Positions 50,098 through 60,502 of a stretch of DNA of 64,000 bases are shown here, one piece after another. The DNA is taken from the NCBI GenBank assembly GCA_945907245.1, contig CAMDTB010000001.1, positions 1 through 64,000 of the forward strand. Reading direction: 5' to 3'. The notes beneath the pieces were generated by a model. It ran no database searches. It had not been told where the DNA came from and saw nothing but the letters and a program-made list of their open reading frames with translations. Source of the stretch: Rhizobium sp. Q54. GTDB taxonomy: Bacteria > Pseudomonadota > Alphaproteobacteria > SMXS01. How positions within the stretch are numbered: position 1 is the stretch's first letter; the number at the start of each line of letters is the position of its first letter. Made by a program: the position numbers and the translations under genes.

Positions 50098-51336
50098 ATG
50101 GATTTCAACGACACGCCCGAGGAAGCCGAGTTCCGCGCCGAAGTGCGCGCCTGGCTGGCCAAGAACGCACCGGTGGGCTGGCGCGAGCGGATGGCCGCCG
50201 GCCACGTGCAGGAAGTCTGCAAGGAATGGCAGCGCACCAAGTATGACGCCGGCTGGGCGTGCCTGAACTGGCCGAAGGATTATGGGGGGCAGGGCCTGTC
50301 GCCGATCAAGTCGGTGATCTGGTCGCAGGAGGAATCCAAGGTCGCGCCGCCGTCCGCCGCCATGCTGGTGGTCGGCCTGGGCATGACGGGTCCCATGCTG
50401 ATGGTCCATGGCACCGAGGAGCAGAAGAAGACGCACCTGCCGCCGATGGCCCGCGCCGACATCATCTGGTGCCAGCTGTTCTCCGAGCCGGCAGGCGGCT
50501 CGGACCTTGCGGCGCTGCGCACCCGCGCGGTGAAGGATGGCGACGAGTGGGTGGTCAACGGCCAGAAGATCTGGTCCTCGGGCGCGCACCAGTCCGACTG
50601 GGCGATCCTGGTTACCCGTACCGACCCGACCGTGCCCAAGCACAAGGGCCTGACCTTCTTCATCGTCGACATGAAGACGCCGGGCATCGAGCCGCGGCCG
50701 ATCAAGCAGATTTCCGGCGCCGCGCACTTCAACGAGGTCTACCTGACCGACGTGCGCATCCCCGATTCGAACCGCATCAGCGAGGTGGGCAATGGCTGGA
50801 ACGTGGCCATGACCCTGCTGATGAACGAACGTCTCGCGGTCGGCGCCTCGGGCGGCGCGGCTGGCGGCGGCGTGAGCTGGGACGGCCTGTTTGAGCTGGC
50901 ACGGTCGCTCGAGGACGACGACGGCCCGCTGATCAACAACCAGGCGGTGCGCGAGAAACTGGCCGACTGGTACGTGCGCGAAGCCGGCGTGCGCAACGTC
51001 AACGCCCGTACCCTGTCGGCGCTGTCGCGCGGCGACACGCCGGGTCCGGAATCATCCATCGCCAAGCTGATCCAGGGTCCGCAGAAGCAGAACATGGCCT
51101 CCTACGGCATGGACCTGGCGGACATGGCCGGCGGCATCGCGGATCCCAACCTCGCGGTGCAGCACGCCGCCTACCCATGGACGCTGCTGGGCGCGCCGGC
51201 CGGCCGCATCGCCGGCGGCACCGACGAGATCATGCGCAACATCATCGCCGAGCGCGTGCTCGGCATGCCGGGCGACATCCGCGTCGACAAGGACCTGCCG
51301 TTCAACCAGATCCCGACCGGCGGCAAGGCTGCGTAG
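50098..51336 (+). CDS. Acyl-CoA dehydrogenase
   Basis: MDFNDTPEEAEFRAEVRAWLAKNAP, FSEPAGGSDLAALRTRA, APAGRIAGGTDEIMRNIIAERVLG. Confidence 0.94.
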   Translation: MDFNDTPEEAEFRAEVRAWLAKNAPVGWRERMAAGHVQEVCKEWQRTKYDAGWACLNWPKDYGGQGLSPIKSVIWSQEESKVAPPSAAMLVVGLGMTGPMLMVHGTEEQKKTHLPPMARADIIWCQLFSEPAGGSDLAALRTRAVKDGDEWVVNGQKIWSSGAHQSDWAILVTRTDPTVPKHKGLTFFIVDMKTPGIEPRPIKQISGAAHFNEVYLTDVRIPDSNRISEVGNGWNVAMTLLMNERLAVGASGGAAGGGVSWDGLFELARSLEDDDGPLINNQAVREKLADWYVREAGVRNVNARTLSALSRGDTPGPESSIAKLIQGPQKQNMASYGMDLADMAGGIADPNLAVQHAAYPWTLLGAPAGRIAGGTDEIMRNIIAERVLGMPGDIRVDKDLPFNQIPTGGKAA

Positions 51337-51538
51337 CTGATTTGGGGTGGGCAGAACGCCCCTTCACCCTGTCACGCCCAAAGGTCGGGGCAGGTTGAGG
51401 GGACGCGCTTCCCGGCAGTTTGTCGCGAAACCGCCACACGACGGACCATTTTTGGCTTGCCGCGGCGCCGTCCGCTTGTCGGCGGGCGCCGATGTGTCTA
51501 TATGCGGCGTGCACAGCGGCACCAGCGGGATTGAAGGC

Positions 51539-52483
51539 GTGAGCACGACGGCAAAGGCGACCAGCAGCGAGGCACAGATTTCCGCCGCGCGGCTGACCCA
51601 TCTCCAGCGTCTGGAAGCTGAATCCATCCATATTTTCCGCGAGGTCGTCGCCGAGGCCGAGAACCCGGTGATGCTCTATTCGGTCGGCAAGGACAGCGCC
51701 TGCATGCTGCATCTGGCGCGCAAGGCGTTCTATCCGTCGCCGCCGCCGTTCCCCATGCTCCATGTCGACACGACCTGGAAGTTCAAGGCCATGTACGAGA
51801 TGCGCGAACGCATGGCGCGCGAAAGCGGCATGGAGCTGATCGTCCATCAGAACCCGGAGGCCAAGGAGAAGGGCATCAATCCCTTCGACCACGGCCCGCT
51901 GCACACCGACATGTGGAAGACCGTGGGTCTGAAGCAGGCGCTCGACAAGTACCAGTTCGACGTGGCATTCGGCGGCGCCCGCCGCGACGAGGAAAAGAGC
52001 CGCGCCAAGGAGCGCATCTTCTCGTTCCGCTCGGCCAACCACCGCTGGGACCCGAAGAACCAGCGCCCCGAGCTTTGGCGGCTTTACAATGCCCGCAAGG
52101 CCAAGGGCGAGAGCATCCGCGTTTTCCCGATCTCAAACTGGACCGAGCTGGACATCTGGCAGTACATCCACCTCGAGAATATCCCCATCGTGCCGCTCTA
52201 TTTCTCCGAGATGCGTCCGACCGTCGAGCGCGACGGCCTGCTGCTGATGGTCGATGACGAACGCTTTCCGCTCAATCCAGGCGAGGAGCCGGTGATGCGG
52301 CCGATCCGCTTCCGCACCCTCGGCTGCTATCCGCTCACCGGCGCCGTGGTCAGCGAGGCCGCGACCCTGCCGGAAGTCATCCAGGAAATGCTGCTGACCA
52401 CCACCTCCGAGCGCCAGGGCCGTGCCATCGATCACGACCAGTCGGCCTCCATGGAGAAGAAGAAGCAGGAGGGCTATTTCTGA
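51539..52483 (+). CDS. cysD: Sulfate adenylyltransferase subunit 2
   Basis: [47 protein letters not shown] start. Confidence 0.96.
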   Translation: MSTTAKATSSEAQISAARLTHLQRLEAESIHIFREVVAEAENPVMLYSVGKDSACMLHLARKAFYPSPPPFPMLHVDTTWKFKAMYEMRERMARESGMELIVHQNPEAKEKGINPFDHGPLHTDMWKTVGLKQALDKYQFDVAFGGARRDEEKSRAKERIFSFRSANHRWDPKNQRPELWRLYNARKAKGESIRVFPISNWTELDIWQYIHLENIPIVPLYFSEMRPTVERDGLLLMVDDERFPLNPGEEPVMRPIRFRTLGCYPLTGAVVSEAATLPEVIQEMLLTTTSERQGRAIDHDQSASMEKKKQEGYF

Positions 52484-54465
52484 TGGCCACGACCCTGTCC
52501 GATGCCTCCAAGGCCAGCGCCTACAAGGCCCAGGACCTCATCGCCGAGGACATCGACGCCTACCTGCTGCAGCACCAGCACAAGAGCCTGCTGCGCTTCA
52601 TCACCTGTGGCAGCGTCGATGACGGCAAGTCCACCCTGATCGGCCGGCTGCTGTACGATTCGAAGATGATCTTCGAGGACCAGCTCGCCGCCCTCGAGGC
52701 CGACAGCAAGCGGGTCGGCACCCAGGGCCAGGAGATCGATTTTGCGCTGCTGGTCGACGGCCTCGCCGCCGAGCGCGAGCAGGGCATCACCATCGACGTG
52801 GCGTACCGGTTCTTCTCGACCGACCGGCGCAAGTTCATCGTCGCCGACACGCCCGGCCACGAGCAGTACACCCGCAACATGGTGACCGGCGCCTCGACCG
52901 CCGACCTGGCCGTGATCCTGATCGACGCGCGCAAGGGAGTGCTGACCCAGACCCGGCGCCATTCCTACCTCGCCAAGCTGATCGGCATCCGCCACCTGGT
53001 GCTGGCCATCAACAAGATGGATCTGGTGAACTACGACCATGCGGCGTTCGACCGCATCGTCGCCGACTATCGCGCCTTCGCCCACAGCATCGGCATCGAC
53101 GATTTCATCCCGATCCCGATCTCGGGCCTGCGCGGCGACAACATCACCACCCGCAGCGATGCGACGCCCTGGTATACGGGCCCTGTCCTGCTCGACCACC
53201 TGGAAACGGTGGAGATCGGTGACGATCCGGCCACCACCGGGCCGTTCCGGATGCCGGTGCAGTGGGTCAACCGGCCCAACCTGGATTTCCGGGGCTTTGC
53301 CGGGCTGATCGCGGGCGGTAGCGTGTCGCCCGGCGACACGGTGCGGATCCTGCCCTCGGGCCGTACCTCTACCGTGGCCCGCGTCGTCACCTTCGACGGC
53401 GACCTGCCCGTCGCGGTTACCGGCCAATCGGTCACCATCACCCTGGCGGACGAAGTCGACTGCTCACGCGGCGACGTAATCGCCGCCGCCGGCGCGCCGC
53501 CGCAGGTGGCCGACCAGTTCGAGACCACCATCATCTGGATGGCTGACGACGAGATGCTGCCCGGCCGGCCCTACTGGCTGAAGCTGGGCACCCAGATGGT
53601 CACCGCCGTGGTCCAGCCGCCGAAGTACCAGGTGAACGTCAACACCATGGAGCACCTGGCGGCCAAGACGCTGGGACTCAATGCCATCGGCATCGCCAAT
53701 CTGTCGACCGACCGGCCGCTGGTGTTCGAGCCCTACGAGACCTCGCGCGACCTGGGTGGCTTCATCCTGATCGACAAGATGACCAACGCCACGGTCGCCG
53801 CCGGCCTGATCAATTTCTCGCTGCGCCGGGCGCAGAACGTGCACTGGCAGGCCATCGACATCGACCGCGAGGCCCACGCGGCGCAGAAGGGCCAGCGGCC
53901 CAGGCTGCTGTGGTTCACCGGTTTGTCGGGCTCGGGCAAGTCCACCATCGCCAATCTGGTCGAGAAGCGGCTGTTCGCGCTGGGCAAGCATTCGTTCCTG
54001 CTCGACGGTGACAATGTCCGCCATGGCCTCAACAAGGACCTGGGCTTCACCGACGCCGACCGGGTCGAGAACGTCCGCCGGGTCGGCGAGGTCGCCAAGC
54101 TGATGGCCGACGCGGGCCTGATCGTGCTCGCCGCCTTCATCAGCCCGTTCCGCGCCGAGCGCGACATGGTCCGGGCCATGCTGCCGGAAGGCGAGTTCAT
54201 CGAGATCTTCGTCGACACGCCGCTGGCCGAGGCCGAGAAGCGCGACGTGAAGGGCCTCTACAAGAAGGCCCGCGCCGGCCAGCTCAAGAACTTCACCGGC
54301 ATCGACAGCCCCTACGAGCCGCCGGAGAATCCGGAAGTGGTGATCGACACGACCCAGATGACTCCCGACCAGGCCGCCGAGCACATCGTCGCCCGCGTCC
54401 TGTGGGGCCGTTCGGAAATCCCCGACGACGAGGATCCGGACTGGTTCAAGGGCCGGGGGATCTGA
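52483..54465 (+). CDS. cysNC: Bifunctional sulfate adenylyltransferase subunit 1 / APS kinase
   Basis: [36 protein letters not shown] (GTPase) and C-terminal [38 protein letters not shown] (APS kinase). Confidence 0.96.
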   Translation: MATTLSDASKASAYKAQDLIAEDIDAYLLQHQHKSLLRFITCGSVDDGKSTLIGRLLYDSKMIFEDQLAALEADSKRVGTQGQEIDFALLVDGLAAEREQGITIDVAYRFFSTDRRKFIVADTPGHEQYTRNMVTGASTADLAVILIDARKGVLTQTRRHSYLAKLIGIRHLVLAINKMDLVNYDHAAFDRIVADYRAFAHSIGIDDFIPIPISGLRGDNITTRSDATPWYTGPVLLDHLETVEIGDDPATTGPFRMPVQWVNRPNLDFRGFAGLIAGGSVSPGDTVRILPSGRTSTVARVVTFDGDLPVAVTGQSVTITLADEVDCSRGDVIAAAGAPPQVADQFETTIIWMADDEMLPGRPYWLKLGTQMVTAVVQPPKYQVNVNTMEHLAAKTLGLNAIGIANLSTDRPLVFEPYETSRDLGGFILIDKMTNATVAAGLINFSLRRAQNVHWQAIDIDREAHAAQKGQRPRLLWFTGLSGSGKSTIANLVEKRLFALGKHSFLLDGDNVRHGLNKDLGFTDADRVENVRRVGEVAKLMADAGLIVLAAFISPFRAERDMVRAMLPEGEFIEIFVDTPLAEAEKRDVKGLYKKARAGQLKNFTGIDSPYEPPENPEVVIDTTQMTPDQAAEHIVARVLWGRSEIPDDEDPDWFKGRGI

Positions 54466-54516
54466 TCAGGGAATAGGCGCCGCGTCACCGGGCAGCGGTC
54501 GCGGCAGACTTGGCGA

Positions 54517-54759
54517 TCAGTTGCCGAGGCCGAACCGGGCCAGCTTGCTGTCGATCTGCTCGATGTCGGCCGTCACGTTGGGGCGCTCTATGGAACCGCG
54601 CATCCGGCGGCGGCGGTCCAGTTTCTCGGCCGCGCCCTTCGGCATCATGTCCATGGTGATGACGCCCCGGGCGACCAGCACGTCGATCAGATCCTCCAGG
54701 ACCCGAACGAAATCCTTGTCCTGCTCGTCCATGATCTTGTCGAGGAGATGCTGCTGCAT
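54517..54759 (-). CDS. Small conserved-looking hypothetical protein (80 aa)
   Basis: Charged, non-low-complexity ORF MQQHLLDKIMDEQDKDFVRVLEDLIDVLVARGVITMDMMPKGAAEKL; no overlapping better ORF. Confidence 0.6.
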   Translation of the reverse strand: MQQHLLDKIMDEQDKDFVRVLEDLIDVLVARGVITMDMMPKGAAEKLDRRRRMRGSIERPNVTADIEQIDSKLARFGLGN

Positions 54760-54855
54760 TGTCGCCCCACCACTGTTGCGATGCCTGAAGGATCAAATTT
54801 GACGAGAATCGTGGCGATTGTGTGGAGCGATTTTGGCTTAACTATGGGTGGTGGC

Positions 54856-55836
54856 TTAGCCCCACAGATTTCCATCCGGCGGATACATCATGCCGTTCTC
54901 GTAGCGGATGGCGTGGTCCCGGTCCCTCGCCAGCAGCCACGCCCCGTCGAGATCGATCCATGAGGCGTCCTGCGCCACAAGCATGGCCGGCGCCATGGCC
55001 AGCGAGGTGCCGAGCATGCAGCCGACCATCAGCTTCAGACCGCGCTCGCGGGCGGCGTCAGCCGTCGCCAGCGCCTCGGTCAGGCCGCCGGCCTTGTCGA
55101 GCTTGATGTTGACCGCCTGGTACTTGCCGACCAGGTCGTCGAGGCTGTCGCGGTCGTGCAGGCTTTCGTCGGCGCACAGCGGGACCGGGCTGGAATAGCC
55201 CCGCAGATCCTCGTCCCTGCCGGCGGGAAGCGGCTGCTCGATCAGGTCGACCCGCAGCAGGGCGAAGCGCGGCGCCAGATAGTCCAGCCTTTCGATGGTC
55301 AGCGCCTCGTTGGCATCGACGATCAGCCGCGACCGTTGCGCGGCGGCGCTGACCGCGCGGATACGGGTCAGGTCGTGCTCGTCGCCGGCCAGCTTGATCT
55401 TCAGCAGCGGCCGGTCGGCGACCGCCTCGGCCGCCGTCAGCAGGTTCTCGGGCGTGTCGATGCTGAGGGTGAAGGCGGTCACCAGCGGTCCCGGTTTGTT
55501 CTTTTTCGCGAGCCGCCAAACAGGTGTGCCGGTTTTTTTCGATTCCAGGTCCCACAGCGCGCAATCGAGCGCGTTGCGCGCCGCGCCGTGCGGCAGCAGC
55601 GCCTGCGCCGCCGCCCGGTCGGCGCCCGATTCCACGGCATGCCGAATGGCTTCGAGCTGGGCCGTCACGCTCTCTGCGCTCTCGCCATAGCGCACATTGG
55701 GGCCGCATTCGCCGCGCCCGACATGGCCGTCCTGCTCCAGTTCGACGACGACCACGTCGGTCTCCGTCGCGGAGCGGCGGGAGATGCGGAAGACGCCGGC
55801 GACCGGCCATCGTTCGGTACGGATTCGGTAGATCAT
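54856..55836 (-). CDS. Dipeptide (L-Ala-D/L-Glu) epimerase, enolase superfamily
   Basis: KIKLAGDEHDLTRIRAV, LIVDANEALTIERL, LIEQPLPAGRDEDL, LCADESLHDRDSL, AVNIKLDKAGGLTEAL. Confidence 0.9.
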   Translation of the reverse strand: MIYRIRTERWPVAGVFRISRRSATETDVVVVELEQDGHVGRGECGPNVRYGESAESVTAQLEAIRHAVESGADRAAAQALLPHGAARNALDCALWDLESKKTGTPVWRLAKKNKPGPLVTAFTLSIDTPENLLTAAEAVADRPLLKIKLAGDEHDLTRIRAVSAAAQRSRLIVDANEALTIERLDYLAPRFALLRVDLIEQPLPAGRDEDLRGYSSPVPLCADESLHDRDSLDDLVGKYQAVNIKLDKAGGLTEALATADAARERGLKLMVGCMLGTSLAMAPAMLVAQDASWIDLDGAWLLARDRDHAIRYENGMMYPPDGNLWG

Positions 55837-55898
55837 CGCTGGAAGTTACCGGGTGGACACGACATGATACCTCCCGACCATAAACGGGAGTGCCCTGG

Positions 55899-56714
55899 AT
55901 GTCACAAGAAGCCACCGCAACCAAGACCGAACCGGAAGTCCTGCTGGATATCCGTGATCATATCGCCACCATCACGCTCAACGCGCCGCAGCGCATGAAC
56001 ACCATTTCCGGCCCCATGCTCGACCTGCTGGCCAGGACCCTGGTCGAGGTGGACGCCAATTCGGACGTCCGCGTGGTGGTACTGACCGGCGCCGGCCGCG
56101 CGTTCTGCGCCGGTCTCGACCTGGGCGGCGCCAAGCAGGGCTCGACCGGCATGTCGGGCGCGTCCACGTCCAGCACCATCAGCATTCGCGACACGCCGCC
56201 GACCGTGCTGCACAACATGGACACGCCGGTGATCTGCGCCCTCAACGGCGGCGCGGCCGGCTACGGCATGGACCTGGCCATGGGCTGCGACATCCGCGTC
56301 ATGGGCGAGGGCGGCAAGCTGGCCGCCGCGTTCACCAAGCGCGGCCTGCTGCCGGAATCGGGCGGCACCTGGATCCTGCCGCGCCTGCTGGGCTGGGCCA
56401 AGGCTGCTGAGCTGGTGTTCACCGGCCGCACCCTGGGGGCCGCCGACTGCCTCGAACTGGGCCTGGTCAACCAGGTGGTGGCCGATGCCGACGTGCAGTC
56501 GGCAGCCCGCGCGCTGGCCGAGGAGATCGCCGCCAACGCCCCGCTCGCCGTGCGCGCCGCCAAGCGGATGATGCGCATGGGCCTGAAGGAGCCGTTCGAC
56601 GAGCACGTCCACCACGTGTTCCTGCAGCTGCTGCCGCTGCTGAAGACCGAGGACTTCGGCGAAGGCATCAAGGCGTTCCTGGAAAAGCGCGCGCCTGTGT
56701 TTACGGGGAAGTAG
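55899..56714 (+). CDS. Enoyl-CoA hydratase/isomerase
   Basis: VVVLTGAGRAFCAGLDLGG, ALNGGAAGYGMDLAMGCDIRVMGEGGKLAAAFTKRGLLPESGGTWILPRLLGW. Confidence 0.93.
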   Translation: MSQEATATKTEPEVLLDIRDHIATITLNAPQRMNTISGPMLDLLARTLVEVDANSDVRVVVLTGAGRAFCAGLDLGGAKQGSTGMSGASTSSTISIRDTPPTVLHNMDTPVICALNGGAAGYGMDLAMGCDIRVMGEGGKLAAAFTKRGLLPESGGTWILPRLLGWAKAAELVFTGRTLGAADCLELGLVNQVVADADVQSAARALAEEIAANAPLAVRAAKRMMRMGLKEPFDEHVHHVFLQLLPLLKTEDFGEGIKAFLEKRAPVFTGK

Positions 56715-56728
56715 CCCGCTCACCTACA

Positions 56729-56863
56729 ATTGTCACCCCCGCCTTGCGCGGGGGCCCATGTCGATGCAGCCAAAACGCCGCGAGACCTGTCGCGGCGCCA
56801 GAGACAGTGCCTCGCAACTGCTCGACACAAACATGGGTCCCCGCGCAAGGCGGGGATGACAAT
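56729..56863. repeat. Inverted-repeat element ATTGTCAcCCCCGCCTTGCGCGGGG-cCCATGT … ACATGGGtCCCCGCGCAAGGCGGGGaTGACAAT
   Basis: Near-perfect ~33-bp arms read directly, between convergent genes. Confidence 0.9.
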
Positions 56864-56881
56864 CTTGTTTGGGTTCCACGA

Positions 56882-57898
56882 TCAGGCCGTGAACGGTAGC
56901 CGCAACCCCGGCCGCGGCCAGTCGATGGCGATCAGCTGCCCCAACCCGGACAGCGTCACATAGGCGGTCTTCATGTCCGGTCCGCCGAAGGCCAGGTTGG
57001 TGGCAAGGAAGTCGGTGCTTATCGGCGTGTGCTCGATGGTCTGGCCGTCGGGCGTGATACGGGTCAGGCCGCCCTTGACCGGCGTGGCGATGACGATGCT
57101 GCCGTCCTCTTCCATGGCCAGCGAATCCCAGTAGGTGTTGCCGCCGGGGGAGACCACGGTGCGTCCCTGGAACAGCCCAGGCGCCCTGGCGATCTCGCCC
57201 TCGCCGACGATGTCGAAGGCGAGCAGGTGGGCGCTCATGGATTCCGCCGCATAGACCGTCTTGCCGTCGGGCGAGATGCCGCAGCCATTGGGCGTCAGCA
57301 GGCCGAACACCGCTTCCTTGACCAGCGAGCCGTCGGGCTTGCCGAAATAGAGGCCGCCGCGGTCCTGCTCGCGCGACCGGCCCTGGCCCAGATCGGTGAA
57401 CCAGAAGCCGCCGTTCCGGTCGAACATCAGGTCGTTGGGGCCGGTCAGCCTGTGTCCGTTCACCGTGTCGTAGAGCCGCGTGACCTTGCCGGTCTTCAGG
57501 TCGACCCGGTCGATGGAGCCGCCCTTGTAGTCGTTCGCCTGGTGGCCGGGCAGCACGAGGCCGCTGGGCAGGGTGTGGAACTCGAAGCCGCCATTATTGG
57601 TGACGTAGCAGGCGCCGTCCGGGCCGATCGCCGCGCCATTGGGGCCGCCCGGCACCTCGGCCACCACCTCGACGGTGCCGTCGGGCCAGCACTTGGCCAG
57701 CGCCTGGCCCTGGATTTCGGTGACCAGCACGCTGCCGTCGTTCATCACCACCGGGCCCTCGGGGAAACGCAGGCCTTCGGCGATCACCCGGTAGTTGACG
57801 GCGGGCACGACCGTCGTCGGCGGCGTGTAGACCGGTGTCGCCCTGCAGGCGTCGATCAGGCTCTGCGCGGCCGGCGCGCGCTTTTCCCGGGTACCCAT
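56882..57898 (-). CDS. SMP-30/gluconolactonase family protein
   Basis: GLRFPEGPVVMNDGSVLVTEIQG, GPNGAAIGPDGACYVTNNGGFEF, GPNDLMFDRNGGFWFTDLG. Confidence 0.92.
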   Translation of the reverse strand: MGTREKRAPAAQSLIDACRATPVYTPPTTVVPAVNYRVIAEGLRFPEGPVVMNDGSVLVTEIQGQALAKCWPDGTVEVVAEVPGGPNGAAIGPDGACYVTNNGGFEFHTLPSGLVLPGHQANDYKGGSIDRVDLKTGKVTRLYDTVNGHRLTGPNDLMFDRNGGFWFTDLGQGRSREQDRGGLYFGKPDGSLVKEAVFGLLTPNGCGISPDGKTVYAAESMSAHLLAFDIVGEGEIARAPGLFQGRTVVSPGGNTYWDSLAMEEDGSIVIATPVKGGLTRITPDGQTIEHTPISTDFLATNLAFGGPDMKTAYVTLSGLGQLIAIDWPRPGLRLPFTA

Positions 57899-57920
57899 GG
57901 TGTTTCCCTCTCTGTGTGAA

Positions 57921-58931
57921 TCAGGCGGTGTAAGGCAGCTTCAGGCCGGGCCGCGGCCAGTCGATGGCGATCAGCCGGCCCGCGGCGGTGAGCGTGACGT
58001 AGGCGGTCTTCATGTCGGGTCCGCCGAACGCCAGATTGGTGGTCAGGAAATCGTTCAGCGGCGTGTGCTCGATAGTCTGCCCGTCGGGCGTGATCCGCAT
58101 CAGGCCGCCGCGCTGCGGACAGGCGATGACGACGCTGCCGTCGGCCTCGATGGCAAGCGAATCCCAGAAGGTGTTGCCGCCCGGCGCGGCGATCAGGTGG
58201 CCGGGCAGGAAGCCGCCCTGCTTGCTGACCGTGCCCTCGCCGGTGATGTGGAAGCCGTACAGCCTGCCGGTCGGGAACTCGGCCACGTAGACCCGCTTGC
58301 CGTCGGGCGACACGCCGCAGCCATTCGGCCCGATCATCGGGAACACCGCCTCGGTCACGAACGAGCCGTCGGCGCGGCCATAGCACAGCGAGCCCCGGTC
58401 GGTGTGCCGGCCCACGGTCTTGCCGAAATCGGTGAACCAGAAGCCGCCGTTGCGGTCGAACATCAGGTCGTTGGGCGCGCTCAACCTGTTGCCGCCGGCG
58501 CTGTCATAAAGGGTCGTCACCTTGCCGGTCTTCAGGTCGACCCGGTCGATGGACCCGCCGGTGTAGCCGTTCTTCGGCGACGCCGGCATCATCAGGCCCA
58601 TGGGCGTCTTCACCCACTCGAAGCCGCCATTGTTCGCCACGTAGCAGGCGCCGTCCGGCCCGATGGCGGCGCCGTTCGGCCCGCCGGGGACTTCGGCCAC
58701 CACGTCCACCGTGCCGTCCATGTAGCAGCGGCTGAGCGTCTCGCGCTCCATCTCGACCAGGATGACGCTGCCGTCGTCCATGACCACCGGACCTTCGGGA
58801 AACCGAAGGCCCTCGGTGATGACGCGGATGTTGACGGGCGGCACCGTGCGCACCGCCGGCGTGTCGACGGGCGCGGCGCCGACCTGGGCGATCGTGGACG
58901 CAGGCAGCGGCGTAGGCTTCGACCGGCTCAT
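57921..58931 (-). CDS. SMP-30/gluconolactonase family protein (paralogue)
   Basis: GLRFPEGPVVMDDGSVILVEMER, GPNGAAIGPDGACYVANNGGFEW, APNDLMFDRNGGFWFTDFG. Confidence 0.92.
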   Translation of the reverse strand: MSRSKPTPLPASTIAQVGAAPVDTPAVRTVPPVNIRVITEGLRFPEGPVVMDDGSVILVEMERETLSRCYMDGTVDVVAEVPGGPNGAAIGPDGACYVANNGGFEWVKTPMGLMMPASPKNGYTGGSIDRVDLKTGKVTTLYDSAGGNRLSAPNDLMFDRNGGFWFTDFGKTVGRHTDRGSLCYGRADGSFVTEAVFPMIGPNGCGVSPDGKRVYVAEFPTGRLYGFHITGEGTVSKQGGFLPGHLIAAPGGNTFWDSLAIEADGSVVIACPQRGGLMRITPDGQTIEHTPLNDFLTTNLAFGGPDMKTAYVTLTAAGRLIAIDWPRPGLKLPYTA

Positions 58932-59157
58932 GGCTGTTTCCCGTGGTGCTTTCCCCGCGCGGAGCCTAGCAGAACGGAACGGGTGTTTCAGCAACCGTGA
59001 CGAATTACAGATCAAGCTGGATGCCGGCGAGTCCTCCTGAATGGAGGACGATCGATGCCAACGCGCGCACGCGGCAGACGTGGCCTGGCCGGTCAATGCG
59101 ATTGCGGATCTCCGCTAGCCACCAGCGCTGGAGCGGCTTAATGATTGCTCTCTACCG

Positions 59158-59607
59158 ATGGCTGGAAAGAGTTTCGGCATGTTCGTGGGACAACTCGCCC
59201 TTGTGCTGGCCGCTGCGTTCGCGGGAGCCGCATTCTATATCAATGTCGCGGAGCAACCCGCGCGCTTGGGGCTCGATGACAGGAGCCTGTTGAAGGAGTG
59301 GAAGCCGAGCTACGCTGCCGGCTTCGCCATGCAAGGCAGCCTCGCGGTCCTGTCGGGGGTGCTTGGTCTCGTTGCGGCATGGATGACCAGGGATTGGTCC
59401 TGGGTCGTGGGAGCGGTGCTCATTATCGCCAACTGGCCCTATACCGTTGTCGGCATGATGCCCACGAACAACAAGCTGAAGGCGATCGCCGAGACTGAAG
59501 CCGGACCGGCGTCGCGTTCCATGATCAAGGCCTGGGGACGGCTGCATGCGGTCCGCACGTCCCTCGGTATCGCCGCTACGCTGGCCTACCTTTGGGCTCT
59601 GAACTGA
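59158..59607 (+). CDS. DUF1772 / anthrone oxygenase-like membrane protein
   Basis: AAAFAGAAFYINVAEQPARLGLDDRSLLKEWKPSY…NWPYTVVGMMPTNNKLKAI. Confidence 0.85.
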   Translation: MAGKSFGMFVGQLALVLAAAFAGAAFYINVAEQPARLGLDDRSLLKEWKPSYAAGFAMQGSLAVLSGVLGLVAAWMTRDWSWVVGAVLIIANWPYTVVGMMPTNNKLKAIAETEAGPASRSMIKAWGRLHAVRTSLGIAATLAYLWALN

Positions 59608-59650
59608 ACGCTCCGTTTTCCCAAGGTTCGCCTTGGGGTGCGACAGACTT

Positions 59651-60418
59651 CTAGAGCCCGCCGGCGACGGTGATGATCTCGCCGGTCACCCAGGCAGAGG
59701 CGGGCGAGGCCAGGTAGACGGCGGCGCCGCAGATGTCCTGTTCCTTGCCCATGCGCTTCATCGGGATCTTGATCATGTCGACGAGGCCGGGAAGCTGCTC
59801 CTCGGTGAGCTTGAGGGCTTCCATGAACACTTCGGTCGGGATCGGGCCGGGCGAGATGGCGTTGACCCTGATCTTCGGCGCCAGTTCGGTCGCCAGCGTC
59901 TTGGTCAGGCTGTTCACACCCGCTTTGGCGGCGCCATAGGGACCGTTCATCGGCGCCGGCTTGGCCGCCGCGATCGACGAGATGTTGATGATCGCGCTGC
60001 CTTCCGGCATGCGCTTGGCCGCCGCGACGCTACCGGCCCAGACCGCCTTCAAATTGAGGCCGAGCTGGTAGTCCCACTGATATTCCGGCAGGTCCATGAA
60101 GGTGCGCATCGTGCGGTCGTCGGCGCCGCCGGCGTTGTTCACCCAGATGGTCAGCTTGCCGAGCTGCTTCACGGTTTCCTCGGCCAAATTGTCGATGGCC
60201 GCCATGTCCATCATGTCGGTGGTGATCGCCGCCGACCTGCGGCCGAGCGCCCTGATCTCGTCGGCCACCGCCTCGATCTCGGCGGTGCGGCGCGCCGCCA
60301 CCGCCACGTCGGCGCCCGCCTCGGCCAGCGCCAGCGCGATGGCCCGGCCGATGCCGCGGCCCGCGCCGGTTACTACCGCCACCTGGCCGTCCAGGCGGAA
60401 CTGCTCCATGATTCCCAT
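59651..60418 (-). CDS. SDR-family oxidoreductase
   Basis: VVTGAGRGIGRAIALALAEAGADVAVAAR, WVNNAGGADDRTMR, GPYGAAKAGVNSLTKTLATEL. Confidence 0.92.
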   Translation of the reverse strand: MGIMEQFRLDGQVAVVTGAGRGIGRAIALALAEAGADVAVAARRTAEIEAVADEIRALGRRSAAITTDMMDMAAIDNLAEETVKQLGKLTIWVNNAGGADDRTMRTFMDLPEYQWDYQLGLNLKAVWAGSVAAAKRMPEGSAIINISSIAAAKPAPMNGPYGAAKAGVNSLTKTLATELAPKIRVNAISPGPIPTEVFMEALKLTEEQLPGLVDMIKIPMKRMGKEQDICGAAVYLASPASAWVTGEIITVAGGL

Positions 60419-60502
60419 CGGTTCTCTCCCCGTTGTCCAAACAAGTCCATCCATGGCCGGTCGTGTGGGCCATGGCCAGACGCCAAAGGCGCGTGTGACT
60501 TT

